From Caprella mutica (taxonomy: Eukaryota; Arthropoda; Malacostraca; Amphipoda; Caprellidae): a stretch of DNA of 64,000 bases. The stretch lies in the NCBI GenBank assembly GCA_947561585.1, contig CANNZV010000262.1, positions 248,001-312,000 on the forward strand, in the 5' to 3' direction. The notes beneath the pieces are model-generated. The model was not told the origin of the DNA. It ran no database searches and saw nothing but the letters and a program-made list of their open reading frames with translations. Numbering within the stretch: the first letter of the stretch is position 1; each line of letters starts with the position of its first letter. Shown one piece after another: positions 1 through 10,861 of the stretch. The position numbers and the translations under genes were made by a program.

Positions 1-313
1 TTTTTTCTATTATAATTTAGATGTGGTCTACTTTATTCTTTTGGATTTTATAACATTAATAAAAACGCGATTTTCGTCAACCGAATACAATAACAGAAGA
101 GCTGGTTTTTAGACATTCGCGTTTGCATCTTCTTACTCAGTCTATAGAAATCGGTAATTTATCCGTATTATCACCATAGTTGAGATGAATTTAAGATATA
201 GTAAAGATTAAACTATTGTCAAACTTTCAACATTTTAACTGAAACTCTAAAACTAATAATTTTGACGTAATCATTTGCATGTTGCACTCATTTCATTTTT
301 CTGTTCTATTCAG

Positions 314-805
314 GATACGAGGGGAGACCAGCGACCAGACCCTATGGGCGGCAGCAGTACCTTAGACCAGAGAGGTGGTAGTCGTTCAGTGTCCAGGGAC
401 CGCATGGGAGAGAAGAAATATAATGAGTATGGGGAAGAAACCGGTGAAGAACCACCTGCAATATCTTCAGCAGATCTAGATCAACTCATGATGGACTTCG
501 ACTTAGATGATCCAATGATGGAAGATCCATCTGCAACTACGACAGGCGCGTTTGCAACTACAACTACAACTGCAACAACTGCTGCAACTACTGCTGCAAC
601 CACTGCAGCCACTACGGTTCCTCCCACCACAACTACCGACACTAAGGTGGGTGGTTTGGCTGGTGGAATCACTGGTGGTATTTCAGCAGGCTTGTCTTCT
701 ATTCCAAATCCAATGGGAAAACTTGGCGAACTAGCCACGAAGAATCCCGTTACGGACGGCTTGTCGATGGGAAAATCTTTCTTGTTTAAGAAATTCGGTC
801 TTTGA
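314..805 (+). CDS. Terminal coding exon of an unrecognised plus-strand gene
   Basis: The exon follows a good 3' splice site (pyrimidine-rich TTCTGTTCTATTCAG, AG at 312-313) and stays open to TGA at 803-805, coding about 163 residues in phase 0. The open frame continues upstream to an ATG at 275, but that ATG lies in intron-like AT-rich sequence, so I start the exon after the acceptor. In order the peptide shows a basic/Ser segment (GGSRSVSRDRMGEKK), an acidic segment (DLDQLMMDFDLDDPMMEDPS), a Thr/Ala low-complexity tract coded by ACT/GCA triplets, a Gly-rich stretch (GGLAGGITGGISAG), and a basic/aromatic end (KSFLFKKFGL). There are no cysteines or membrane helices. I do not recognise the family. 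The composition suggests an intracellular regulatory C-terminus. The rest of the gene lies left of the window; the gene converges on the minus-strand gene that starts its tail at 4.7 kb. Confidence 0.7.
   Translation, partial: DTRGDQRPDPMGGSSTLDQRGGSRSVSRDRMGEKKYNEYGEETGEEPPAISSADLDQLMMDFDLDDPMMEDPSATTTGAFATTTTTATTAATTAATTAATTVPPTTTTDTKVGGLAGGITGGISAGLSSIPNPMGKLGELATKNPVTDGLSMGKSFLFKKFGL
535..645 (+). repeat. Coding trinucleotide repeat (ACT/GCA/GCC) inside terminal exon
   Basis: Imperfect triplets of ACT, ACA, GCA and GCC code the Thr/Ala tract of the terminal exon. The triplet period keeps the frame, so length changes would alter the tract without breaking the protein. Confidence 0.75.
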
Positions 806-879
806 AACCTAATGGCATTTAGCATGATATATTCAAATATTTATAATCAATTCTTGTGGTCACGACCCTACTTCAATGT

Positions 880-885
880 AATAAA
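880..885 (+). terminator. Candidate polyadenylation signal AATAAA
   Basis: AATAAA lies 75 bp after the stop codon at 803-805, in TTCAATGTAATAAATTTTAT. Further AATAAA/ATTAAA words occur downstream as expected in AT-rich DNA, so the true site is not fixed by sequence alone. Confidence 0.45.
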
Positions 886-3800
886 TTTTATTGCCCTTGA
901 CTAAATTTCCAATCCTGTCTATTTCATGTCATCTCTTTTGCTGGTATTCTCAATTCAAGATTTTCTACTATATCGTGTAGTGCAGAGCATCATGTAGCGT
1001 TGATGATAATTACATTTAAGGATATGATTCTTGTTAATCTATTTCAGAGATATATAGTGAATCTGAATGTGTTCATGAGTAGCACAATACTGTTTAGATT
1101 GATTTGTAAGCATGTGACGTTGTGAGGATTTGGTGATTTACCTCTAAATGCGTTTGGTCACTTGTTGATATTAATGAGCACTCCCAGGTAGCAATGATTC
1201 TCGGGCTGATGTTGTCCCAATATTGGCCCAAGAAAAAATGCTACCGGGGCTAATGTGGTACAGACCATAACTTTCATCTTCATTCTTTAATTATTACTTC
1301 AATGTGGAATCTCTACGACTGTAAAATTCCATTGTTACTATTCTTATGCTCCAAAGAACCCATGTGGTGTATATTCAAATTATTTACATTTTCCAGTTTA
1401 TAAAACCCAAGTATGATAAAGATTGTACAGACATTATTCAATTAGTGGTAGCAAGAAAAATGATCACATATTAAAGTTCATAAGCATGTTAATATAATGA
1501 CAAATTAAATAACTTATTCAGTATGTTCAATTAACTTTTTCTAGAAATGAACATACAGGTCGAATGTGCATCTTACCTCTATTCAGCTATGTTATATTTA
1601 CTAAAGAGAACAAAGCAGCTCTTCAAATTGAGAATCTAGGTAATTTGAACAAAATTGGTTCATAGAATAGTTATGTTTGGTGCTTGAAAATTTATTAATT
1701 TAAGTGTTGGAAGATCTGCCTTTCTATTTATTAATAAGTATGAATATCAAAATTAGCCACTAATTTTAATGATAGTTTGACATATCGATATTGTGAAGTG
1801 ACAATATTATCGTATAGCTATCTTTATCAATTAGTTATTCTCATTTAATTCCCAGACTAGTATAATATTAGCCATCCTTTGCACCAAATGATATATTTGG
1901 CATACAGTGATTTCAAGCTGTCCCTGAAACAGTAAAGCCCGTATCTATCTAATTCACAACATTCTTCTCCCGTTCTTTTTGTGTTGGTAACAAGGTGTCT
2001 TAAATAAACTTCTGTCATTCCTTTGCTGCAGATCTTAGAGTCTTAACAACTTGACTACCTAGTACCTAACATTGAACATTTGCAAGAGTACCTACCAACG
2101 TAACAATTTTTCTTTCCCCTATAATGTTACAAAAAGGCCAATATTGTGACAATATTCTCCTGGCAAACATTGCCACCTGGGATAATACTGGGTATGAGCA
2201 GGAGAAGTGTTGGAAAAGTAGACCTTTTAATACAAAAACCATCCAGGATAATATTTTTGAATATATGTTCTCTTTCAGATGATCTAACTATTCACTAGCC
2301 GGCAAACTGTTGCGAGTTAACTTTGTACCTATAAGACTACCTACTAGGTAGTCAACCTGTTTACACTCAAAAAGCTACCTGCGTACTTTGGTCTAATTTC
2401 TTCATTGCTCATCTTAGATTATCTATTGCTACCCTTCCTCTTTCTTGCCTTAATTATTATTGATGTGCAGTCATTTTATGTTCGGTAAAACTAATAGGGC
2501 CTGGCTAAGTTTGAAAAAACTGTATAAACATAGTATATACTAAATAAATATCTAGTTATGTAACGTATTAGCCTACTGAAAAGTTGTTATTAATGATATA
2601 GTAAATTGCTGAATCACTAGTTACCAGAGAAAACATACTTTGACCAATATGAGAGTAGATTTTCCTATCAGTGATGCACGTCTCTTCTATCAAATCTATC
2701 CAGATTGATAGTTTATTCAATAACCACCTCATACCAGCAAGTTTTAACGCTAAGCACATTTTTGAAGTTTGTAATCTAGTCCTAGAATAATTTCTGAACA
2801 CACAGAGTAATTTTATTTTATTTTGGTAAGGTTGATCACCTTATGTAGTCTCAGGTGAACCCATTCTCTGTATCCATTGGTAAACTGGACCAGCTTCCTT
2901 CTATGACAACTAGTTTCAAATTCTTTAGATAGCTTCTTTCGGAAGTTTTCTGTAGTTCTTCAAATTGGATTGTCAGTAAATTTTCTTAATTATTTGCTGA
3001 ATACCTAGGACCTGCAATTTAATGATTGTTAACACATTCATGGATGTATTATTTAAAATGATTAATTCTTTAATTAATAATTGAATTTGTCTATTTTTTT
3101 ATATAATTTCACTTAATTATAAGTATCAATCTTCATTTGTATCATCTATATCTGAAAAGAAATGAATAAAGATTCTTCATTTAGTTTAACTGCCTTTTAC
3201 CATAATCTAACTTATATTCCTAGTCATGAACATGTAGTATTTTTAAGTAAGATAATTTTTATAAGGTATTTTTAATCCGGTAATATTTGATTTTTTTATT
3301 TGAATTGTATTTGATAACAAAGGGAATTTATTTTAGCAAGACACTCCTTTTTTGTACATAGTTCTTTCTTACGTACCGAGAGAGTTTTTCTATTTTTATA
3401 TACCATCTTCTTTATATTACAACTGATTTCTGTACATAGATTGTGTGCCTCTTGTGTTCTTAGAGTCCTTGTGTTCTAGACTACTTCACTAGGAGTCATA
3501 TCAGTGATTAGTTAACTAGGGGTTAGTCTCTAAACTAGTAGCTTCCTCGCATACACTTTATCAGGAGAACCTACACAACTAAAAAGATAAGGCACTTAAT
3601 TAGGCCATTTGTTCATCAAGCACACTACTTTGTTGTAAATTGGTTTTTAGGACTCTGCTATACGTGCTTAAAAGCTTGGTAAAAGTTTCTCAAGATATTT
3701 AGAATGTTAAATCAACTTATAATAATTAGGAGAGGTTTAAAATTGTAATGTATATAATACTGTATATAGTGGACCACTTCTGTTATTGATTTAAAATAAA

Positions 3801-4743
3801 ATATCCTACCAATTTGCACAGGCTTTCCTTTCATCAATGTTGATCTCATTGAGACAGAAGAAACTCTAATGGACCCCGAACTGTTGTAATTTGAATTAAG
3901 AAATTTTAATTCATTTGTATCATTTTGTTTATGCTACTTGCAGCTCTAGAAGATAGAGCTAGTAGGGTTTTTCTTTTCATTTTTTGGTTCGATTTTTTTT
4001 TTTTTTGCCCTTCAATTTTTTTTTTTTTTTGCCCTCCAATTTTTGTGTTAGTCAGACTTCTCTCCTGACTTGATTTACTTTTCAATTGGAAATAATTAAC
4101 TATCTATTCATCAAGGATATGAAACACACTATTGATATTATATAACTATATTCAAAATATTACCAATGAAACACAAAACAATCGAAGCATTGACGGTTTG
4201 GTCTATAATTTAACTCTAAAATCTAAAGCGAATTCTGAAAAGCTAAGCTGAATGTAAAGCACTTTGGAAAGGCGAACAAAATCTCAATTGACGCAAGCAT
4301 ATTTATAATATTTTGATATACAAGAAAGTCTAAGATTAATTCGATATAGAAATCACCTAATTGTCTACTAGTAAATGCATATATATGTGCATATACGTAT
4401 ACAAACATATATATGTATCAATTTATATTTGCGAAGTATACATGAAAGTTTTGGACAGATAGTGGGTGGAGGAATTAGATGGACGAATGCCTTTGATTTG
4501 TAGCCATAGAGATGAGAAAGTTATGCAAGATATAAATTAAAGTTATAATAATGCGAACATCTTTAACAATGCATTAGGTACCACAATTTCATTAAATAAA
4601 ACTCATTTAAATCGAATAAAACGAAGAATTTCCAAATATATACTCCATTCATATCTTTTCCTACATGATTGTAAATCAAAACCACGAAAATTATTATTTC
4701 TATCTTGTAATTAGCTTTGCCTTATCCTTCATCTCGAAAATAG
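886..4743. other. Gene-free AT-rich stretch between convergent genes
   Basis: No supportable exon. Contents: CCAATATTGG-type degenerate repeat near 1195-1250 and 2130-2200, resembling the GGACAATGTT stretch at 19.2 kb; a tandem duplication of a poly-T plus GCCC(T/C)(T/C)CAATTTTT block near 3990-4045; otherwise unstructured AT-rich sequence that may include long 3'UTR of either flanking gene. Confidence 0.5.
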
Positions 4744-4846
4744 TCAATGGATTCTCTTCCCCTGAATCTCAAGAATGTTTTCGATGTCTGCACTCAGCCT
4801 GCCTCGACGTCTGTCTATGGAGAACCGCTTAGGTCCGGGCCAAGTC
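4744..4846 (-). CDS. Candidate alternative C-terminal tail exon
   Basis: A GC-richer island in AT-rich DNA. On the minus strand an acceptor (CTCGTATATAAGCAG, AG at 4848-4847) opens a frame of 33 residues ending in TGA at 4744-4746. The peptide includes PKRFSIDRRRGRLSADIEN and ends LEIQGKRIH. It is basic with KRFS/RRGRLS sites, like the other tail exons upstream. The exon starts with one base completing a codon, which matches the phase-2 donor of the membrane exon at 10257 and gives AAG (Lys) at the joint; it does not match the donor at 7627. It would therefore be an alternative cytoplasmic tail rather than a continuation. The open frame extends upstream to an ATG near 4922 (59 residues in all), so an independent small ORF is the other reading. 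Confidence 0.4.
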
Positions 4847-5866
4847 CTGCTTATATACGAGAGGGGACCTAGCCCTAACCTACACTGTAACGGTCTTCCA
4901 CGGAGGAGTCGATGATACACCATAAATAAAATTAAAACCTTGGTTGAAATAGAGTGATTTTACAACCTCATTGGGGTACAACATATGCACTATCATCAAA
5001 ATCTGCATTAAGTATTGTAAATGTTGGTAATGGTGAGCGTAGGTGCTCCGCGTCTACAAACTATGCTGGTATTATGAGTAGCGTGCTTAAATCTTAGTAA
5101 AGAGATAAATAGTTATATAGTATTCGAAAAGTGACTTAATATCTAATTATAGGTTTGAAGTGCATACCGAGTTATTTGATTCATAATATACATAAAAAAG
5201 TAGGTGCTACATAGAACTATATATCTATTCGATATAGACGAGCACTCCATAGATCAAAAAATCGATAGAAAAATACAAGGTAACATACACGAGTATATAT
5301 CATGAATATAGGTTACTATATTCATAGTTGAAGTTGCCTGAACCTTTGAATAGAATTCTTCTTTATCTATTGAAATGAAAGTAGCTATTTAAGACTACGT
5401 ACTCTACAGTCTGAGAATTAACTACCGACTATCAGGTAATCGCAACGATGAACCACTAATGCGTTAGGGGTATGTCCTAAACATTCTCTGAAGAATACAC
5501 ATTGTGTTGAAAACTGAATGATAATGCTGCCTTCATTAGTTAATCTCTAGATTCATTTAGCAAGAATGACTAAACATATTGTACTCTAATAATAATATTA
5601 CAATAATAATCAGTAATAGAATTTTTTAAGTATATAAATCTAAGATCAGAATCCTTGTCTGAAAAATGAAATCTTAATCATATCTACGGGATGACCTCTT
5701 CACCAATTAACCTTCATTCTTCCAATTCATAGAATTTAAGCCGAAATCCAAGAAATTCTGAAATATTAAAGTAATTATTAATTTTGCACGCGTTTCCTCA
5801 TCAACCTTCACAGATTTGTGCTTTAAATCGACAACTGGTTCGATGACTGAGCTGTCCTTCTCGGCC
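4847..5866. other. Intronic/intergenic AT-rich sequence
   Basis: No supportable gene, inverted repeat or tandem array. Directly before 5867 (5780-5866) there is coding-like sequence in a shifted minus-strand frame, discussed as a finding. Confidence 0.4.
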
Positions 5867-5979
5867 TTAGTAGGACTCTCTCCTCCTCTCTACGGATGGG
5901 GACGCATTCCTTCCACTGCCTGCTGCTGCTGGAGTTCCTGCTCGTCCTGAAGCTGTCGATATCACACTACCTCGCCGTC
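5867..5979 (-). CDS. C-terminal cytoplasmic tail exon of the EB-module membrane protein
   Basis: A strong acceptor on the minus strand (TTGTACTCTCTCATCTAG, AG at 5981-5980) precedes the exon. Of three frames only phase 1 is open, and phase 1 is what the preceding exon (donor at 7627/7626) supplies: G plus GA makes GGA. The 38 residues include RRGSVISTASGRAGTPAAAG and end SPSVERRRESY before TAA at 5869-5867. Ser/Arg composition and the RRGS site match the preceding tail exon, which supports their belonging together. After the stop the next frame over is open and gene-like (EKDSSVIEPVVDLKHKSVKV), so a single-base frameshift in the AGGAGGAGAGAG run would extend the protein. That could be a sequencing error, a polymorphism or a real end. 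Confidence 0.6.
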
Positions 5980-6319
5980 CTAGATGAGAGAGTACAACAC
6001 TTTAGTATTTAGGCACAATATCAAATAATGAATAAATTTTTAAAGTTTTTATTCATTTTATAAAATCAATTGCATGATGTATTTCAGATTATTTTAAATT
6101 CTTCACTTTTTTAAAGTCGTTCATAAGTATGACCATTTCGGCCAATTTTGAAATTTGGTTTTCACTATTTGCATTTAAAGTTCATGAATTTTAATAGTTA
6201 TTTGAAAGTACAAAATATATATTGAATATTTTGATAATGCTATACAAATTGACTTGGCTGTAAATGAAAAAATTTCGCTATCGTAATTGATAGGAACACA
6301 TAAAGAGTTGACAATTTAT

Positions 6320-6320
6320 C

Positions 6321-6371
<51 letters not shown>
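6320..6371. repeat. (TA)n microsatellite
   Basis: About 22 uninterrupted TA dinucleotides. The IYIYIY peptide read through it is an artefact. Confidence 0.95.
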
Positions 6372-7626
6372 CATCATTGAAAATTTCTCCCAACAATGTT
6401 CCAATCAATTCTTATAGCATTTTGAAAGTTTCTCAAATAACAACTATGACACAGAGTGCAAGATATTGAATGCTGGCATGCATAGGTTACATGCACCTTG
6501 CCATCTCTACACCTACTCTAGAGGTACATCAGAGTGCGACTCAAGCTAACATGGGTTACGAAAAACCAGCAAAGAAGAGGTAACCTTACAACAGTAGAGC
6601 TGTTCCAAATATGTACAAGCTGTGGTAAGGTTTCCTCAATTCTTCACGGATTCTAGAAATAACCACAAAAGAAGTGCTTAGTATCTTCATTCAGGAGTAC
6701 TCACATGTGAAGGAAGTTCATCGACAGAGTTTATAATCATCTCCCAGCTTTTATATTTGGGCAATACTCACCTAGTTGAGTCTCGGAAAAGATCTTGGTA
6801 GTCTTTGAGTTAATGAGTCGGTATGAAAGCTAACTACAACATTGTGAGTTGTAGGACTAATTCAGAGAGATGATAGATTGAAAAATTTAGTTTTTAATAT
6901 AGTTCATGGACAAATGAAGGTCTACTGAGGTTTGAAATAGTGTTCTTAAATTTAGGGTAATAACGTCAATCATGTAAGAAAAAATGGTTCTTTTAAGCAT
7001 TCGGGTATTGTAATGAGTTTAGTACTGCCAATTGAATAGAGAGCCAAGATCAAATGAAAGGTTTTACCAACAGTCTACAGGGTTTAGAAATACAGGTATG
7101 GAAGACCTTAATTATCGTCTTACTCGTTCATTGGCCCAGTGTTGCGATGATATACTCACATGCAAGCCGTATTGGAGAGGCATTCGAAAGATCAAATATG
7201 TTTGAAAAATATTGGACTACTTGGTCTAGTTTAGGCCAGTGGAAAATGCATATAGTATGTATAACATTGGAGGTAACAGAGTAACGGACTGAATAATATG
7301 TAAATAGTGGAATAATATCAGCAAGTGGGTATATATTAAAGCATAGTTTGTCATTAAAGACGACGATTGACTATCTTATAAACTAGTGATAACTGTAAAA
7401 CTACATCATCAAAATTGTGAAATAGTTCAGATAATATCTTATATGAGCTATGGTGAGAGGCTATTCTTTCTCATTCTCAAAATTATTTTCTCAAGAATAG
7501 TTCTAATAGAAATACCGTGGATAAAATTAGTTTAATAAACTGTTGGGTGAGTCACTCGTGATGTCTATGCCTGGTAATGATAGCAATAGAATGATACCGA
7601 CTGGCCAAAACCTTCTAAGGTCTAAC

Positions 7627-7844
7627 CTTTAGCAACAAGAGACCCGCTCGGTGATTTGTTCGCACCGGTCCCAGTGTTGACTGAGGCTAGAGAAGCTGTT
7701 CGACTCGGTACTCGGACGCTGGCTCGAGAGCCACGTCTCTCACCCCGAGCTGGACTCAGCAACTTACTGTCTTTCAAGAGCGAAGCATTCATCAGTCTTG
7801 GGTTTGGGGTGTTGAAGATGGATCGGGTTTCACGGAAGCGAGCT
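7627..7844 (-). CDS. Ser/Arg-rich juxtamembrane cytoplasmic tail exon
   Basis: A GC-rich island with an acceptor (GCATTTTGATTTTCACAG, AG at 7846-7845) and a donor AAAG|GTTAGA at 7627/7626. The minus frame is fully open for 218 bp. It needs two bases from the exon before; the membrane exon ending at 10257 supplies AA, giving AAA (Lys). The peptide begins ARFRETRSIFNTPNPRLMNA, then LLKDSKLLSPARGERRGSRA, then SVRVPSRTASLASVNTGTG and KSPSGSLVAK. It has no Cys and no helix of membrane length, many Ser/Arg, and an RRGS motif typical of basophilic kinases. As the continuation of a type I membrane protein this is the cytosolic tail. The opposite strand is open for 64 codons without an ATG start and I treat that as the shadow. 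The donor has T at +3, which is weaker than usual. Confidence 0.65.
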
Positions 7845-7980
7845 CTGTGAAAATCAAAATGCTGTCAACTTGTGAATGGCGATGATAACATTAGGTTGTG
7901 AGTGAAGGTGTGAGACATCTGATGGTTCTGAGGGTTGTTTTGAAGTTTAGTCTTTGAAGTATTGCGAATGTTTAGTTGTA

Positions 7981-8131
7981 AGGTAACGTCGAATTACTCA
8001 GACACTTCATTGGGCTCCAAGTAATCGGAAAATGGACGTTAACAGAATTTCAAGAAGTCTGACTGATTTAAGCCAACGCCCAGTTTCCGAATACTGTGAA
8101 TGTCCAATGTCCAGTAACTGAGAGGTTACCC
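7981..8131. mobile_element. Palindromic MITE, family A copy 1 (TA target site)
   Basis: The left end AGGTAACGTCGAATTACTCA and the inverted right end GGGTAACCTCTCAGTTACTG pair over most of about 60 bp, continuing with AATCGGAAAATGG / ATTCGGAAACTGG. TA flanks both ends, as in Tc1/mariner-type insertions. No ORF. Confidence 0.7.
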
Positions 8132-8778
8132 TAGTGATTGTGTTTCTTATTAGCAGCCATGCATCATTATAATAAATATTGAATCTTTGTACAAAAGTAA
8201 AATATTTGCTGAGTAAACTGCCGTAGAAATAAGAGTTTTGGTTATCCTGAATTGTACTACTATTTAGTGTATATTATTGATGTACTTGCAAATGAAGATA
8301 TTATTTCATTATCAACATTGGTACCATATTAGATAATTTAACAACTTACATTAAAAGAAAAACTTCAATTTAAGATTATTTTAAAAACCAATATCAAAAT
8401 TCAAACTAGAGAATTCACAATGGATTATACATAGAAATTCTATATAGGTTGATTTCTTGTTCAAATTCTAAGTATTGTATGTACATATATTAAAGTTTAA
8501 TGTGCATACGATCTGCATAAATGCAGATGACACAGAGTCAAATAAGTACGAATCCAAGTTATTTCAATTAATCTGAATTTTGTATCTACATTTCTTATCA
8601 ACACTCTGGAAATGAAAGGATTCTGTTTTTACACCTCCGATTGGGTAGGTAAGTTCCACTATCAATAAATAGAATAATCAATTTAAAAGTAAAGCATTCA
8701 ATTAATAATTACCTGGTCGAAAATATGTCTTTGAAATGAAAATGTTATTTGTCGATAGTCAAACTTGCCATCCAATTA

Positions 8779-8926
8779 CAAGGGTAGCATCTCAACTAAC
8801 GGACACCAACAGTACTCTGAAAGTGGACAATTGTGCTTCAGAAATCTCTGTTGTCCTGTGTTAAAAACCACTTTCCGAGAACTGTGAACCTAATTAAGTG
8901 TCCGAGTATTTAGAAGTTACCCTTTG
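8779..8926. mobile_element. Palindromic MITE, family A copy 2 (TA target site)
   Basis: Ends CAAGGGTAGCATCTCAACTA and, inverted, CAAAGGGTAACTTCTAAATA pair imperfectly. The arms share CGGACAC and GGAAAGTGG with copy 1, 650 bp away. TA flanks both ends. Confidence 0.65.
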
Positions 8927-9280
8927 TAAAGTTAAACAAAAAACCTAAATGTAAATTATCATTTGGCAGCCACCCATGTCATGTCAGTGAAATTCATCGC
9001 TAATTGCTGATGCACAAACAATTTTCTAATATAAGTGTACTGGTAGCGTGAAAGGCATTGAATGGAATAAGAGTTGACCAGGTATACCAAATGTGGTGCC
9101 TGTTCGCCACTCACTATCGCCGTTCACCAGCGTTACCCTTGTCTTGCGACCGTTGAAGATTGACCTGCTGTTCTTGAACCTAGCTCTGCACGAACATTCA
9201 GAATGGTGTCACGTCAATCATTTGACAGAATATAGAGCAAATTATAGGATAACTACATAATACTTGATAAGTTCAGTAAC

Positions 9281-9452
9281 CAATAGCAAGTTATAAAAAT
9301 ATGTTTAAATTTCGATGAGAAGTGGCTAGGAAGGATCTTTTCAGTGTACCGCATCATTCAGTTTGAAAGACATGGTGTCCTGAAAAGATCTTTCCAAGCC
9401 ACTTCCTATATCTAAAATTAAGCAATTTTTTATGACATGCAATCGGCTATTG
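9281..9452. mobile_element. Inverted-repeat element, unexpanded relative of the 52-57 kb satellite
   Basis: The left arm (9281-9350) holds GAAGTGGCTAGGAAGGATCT then TTTCAGTGTACC; the right arm (9372-9452), inverted, holds GGAAGTGGCTTGGAAAGATC then TTTTCAGGACACC. Pairing continues outwards through ATAAAAAT and AATAGC. The left flank CCAATAGCAAGTTA also matches the left flank of the 5.2-kb satellite. No ORF or clear target duplication. Confidence 0.75.
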
Positions 9453-10244
9453 TGTAGGTAATTATCCCAAGTTGTTGTGTAATTATCCTAGGTTATTCCA
9501 CATGACTGAAATATAGCCGATTCATTTGGTGAATGTCACAAATGGTCAGATATTTAAATATTACTCTAGCATTTTCTGCTGATCTCTATCCCTCTCTACA
9601 TGAATTTGCAATATTTTCACATAATGGTATTATTTAAATTATTAATAGAACATAACGATGTCATAAACATTAATTAAGTTTGAAATAAGGCTTTGCTTTA
9701 AACTTATAACATCGATTCAAATCAAGAAACTCAATCTCTATCTTCACGCTCTTCTCTGTTCAACATTAAAATCAATATTGAAGTTAGAGGCGTCTTTTCT
9801 AGATTAAGAAGAGAGTTTTAAAGATCAAAAACTTTAGGGGCTTAGGAAGGGTGGAAAGCTTAGCACTCAAAGTGTTAAGGGAAAACTTCTGTTCAAAAGA
9901 AATGGTACTTTTTGATCTCCTAGATTGCCTCTGGAGATTTGCTCAAAATTACACGAAAAGATTCTAGACTTAATGAGCGGCCTAAGAACTTGTTCTTTAA
10001 TGAACGTTGTTCCTTATGAAAAAATGTATGGAGAACCATCTTTGCAATAAGTTCATATTTAATGGCTATGTTATGTAGGTTGCACTGTAATTATAGAAAG
10101 AAAAGATTGTCAACTTGATTACAAATGCAGAAGACATGGGAATGCTCCTACTCAATTTTTTATCAAAAACAAAAAGTCTTTATAATGAGCATTATTAATA
10201 CAAAATTAATACTTCTAAACGATTATCGCCATTTTAGTATAACC

Positions 10245-10258
10245 TTTATTTCTTACTT
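10245..10258 (-). promoter_or_regulatory. Overlapping 5' splice site, stop codon and AATAAA
   Basis: Minus strand reads GCCAAGTAAGAAATAAAGG. GTAAGA at 10256-10251 is a good donor; TAA at 10255-10253 inside it is the in-frame stop if the intron is not removed; AATAAA at 10250-10245 is a polyadenylation signal. Splicing would remove both stop and signal and join the cytoplasmic tail exons. Confidence 0.55.
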
Positions 10259-10359
10259 GGCAAAGAGACGTAGAACCACACAGATAATCACGAACATCAG
10301 CCCCAAACCAACCAGCACTCCCATCATAGTTGGATCAACGGGTCCAGCTCTACCTTGAG
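10253..10359 (-). CDS. Transmembrane exon of the EB-module membrane protein
   Basis: The acceptor is ATTCTCAACAG (AG at 10361-10360). The exon enters in phase 1 and codes a short linker (QGRAGPVDPT), a hydrophobic helix of about 20 residues (MMGVLVGLGLMFVIICVVL) and a basic stop-transfer end (RLFAK). Unspliced it ends at TAA 10255-10253; spliced it ends at 10257 with phase 2 and joins the exon at 7844. The hydrophobic segment followed by Arg/Lys fits a type I single-pass protein with the Cys modules outside. The plus-strand ORF across here is a shadow. Its position right after two EB modules, in matching phase, is the main support. Confidence 0.75.
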
Positions 10360-10489
10360 CTGTTGAGAATATTAATCAACTTTAAGCCATGTTCAAGTTT
10401 AAAACATCATTATATGGCTTATATACTGACTTAAAGTAGAAAACTTATATTTAAATTCAAGAAGGTGTTCTGTATGGTAAACACACAAT

Positions 10490-10670
10490 AGTAAACACAA
10501 TAGTGAACTCTTCTACAGTGAATGAGTTAGGATGAACCATGAAGAGTGAACAGATTATATAGCCTTTAGTTTTCTAAAAGTGATCACAATTCATCGCAGA
10601 GTAAAGAAGATTGTTTTACTATCCAGTCTACATCCTAACTCATTCACTATAGAGGAGTTCTACTGAACTG
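10490..10670. mobile_element. pogo-like MITE copy in the 10.36-10.71 kb intron
   Basis: The right end TATAGAGGAGTTCTACTGAA then CTG|TA and the left end AGTGAACTCTTCTACAGTGAA pair as inverted repeats. The core carries TTAGTTTTCTAAAAGTGA, shared with the element at 43983. The insertion fills about half of this 352-bp intron. Confidence 0.6.
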
Positions 10671-10711
10671 TATAAGAATCTTCCCACTGCAATTTGTACT
10701 TCATCACTCAC

Positions 10712-10861
10712 TGGATACACAATTGATCCCAACGCCAGGGTGGTTCTTGACCTGGTAGCCACTGATGCAGGAGCAGATCTTGTCACTGCCGCAATAGCTG
10801 TGTTTCGGCTCCTCCCACAGACATTGTTCCGAATGGATGCACGGACCCGTCAGGTTACCAA
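10712..10861 (-). CDS. EB/EGF-like module exon 2
   Basis: The acceptor is CTTCCTTTTTTGGCAG (AG at 10863-10862) and the donor TCCA|GTGAGT (10712/10711). The exon is 150 bp, phase 1 to phase 1. The first codon completes to GTT with the G left by the preceding exon. The peptide GNLTGPCIHSEQCLWEEPKH continues SYCGSDKICSCISGYQVKNH and ends GVGINCVS. Its six cysteines are spaced C-x5-C-x9-C-x5-C-x-C-x15-C, with the CxCxxGY signature of EB/EGF-like domains, and NLT is a possible N-glycosylation site. It matches the spacing of the exon at 15567, so the two look like duplicated symmetric modules. The module is extracellular by its disulfides. Reading past the donor gives SE then a stop. Confidence 0.8.
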
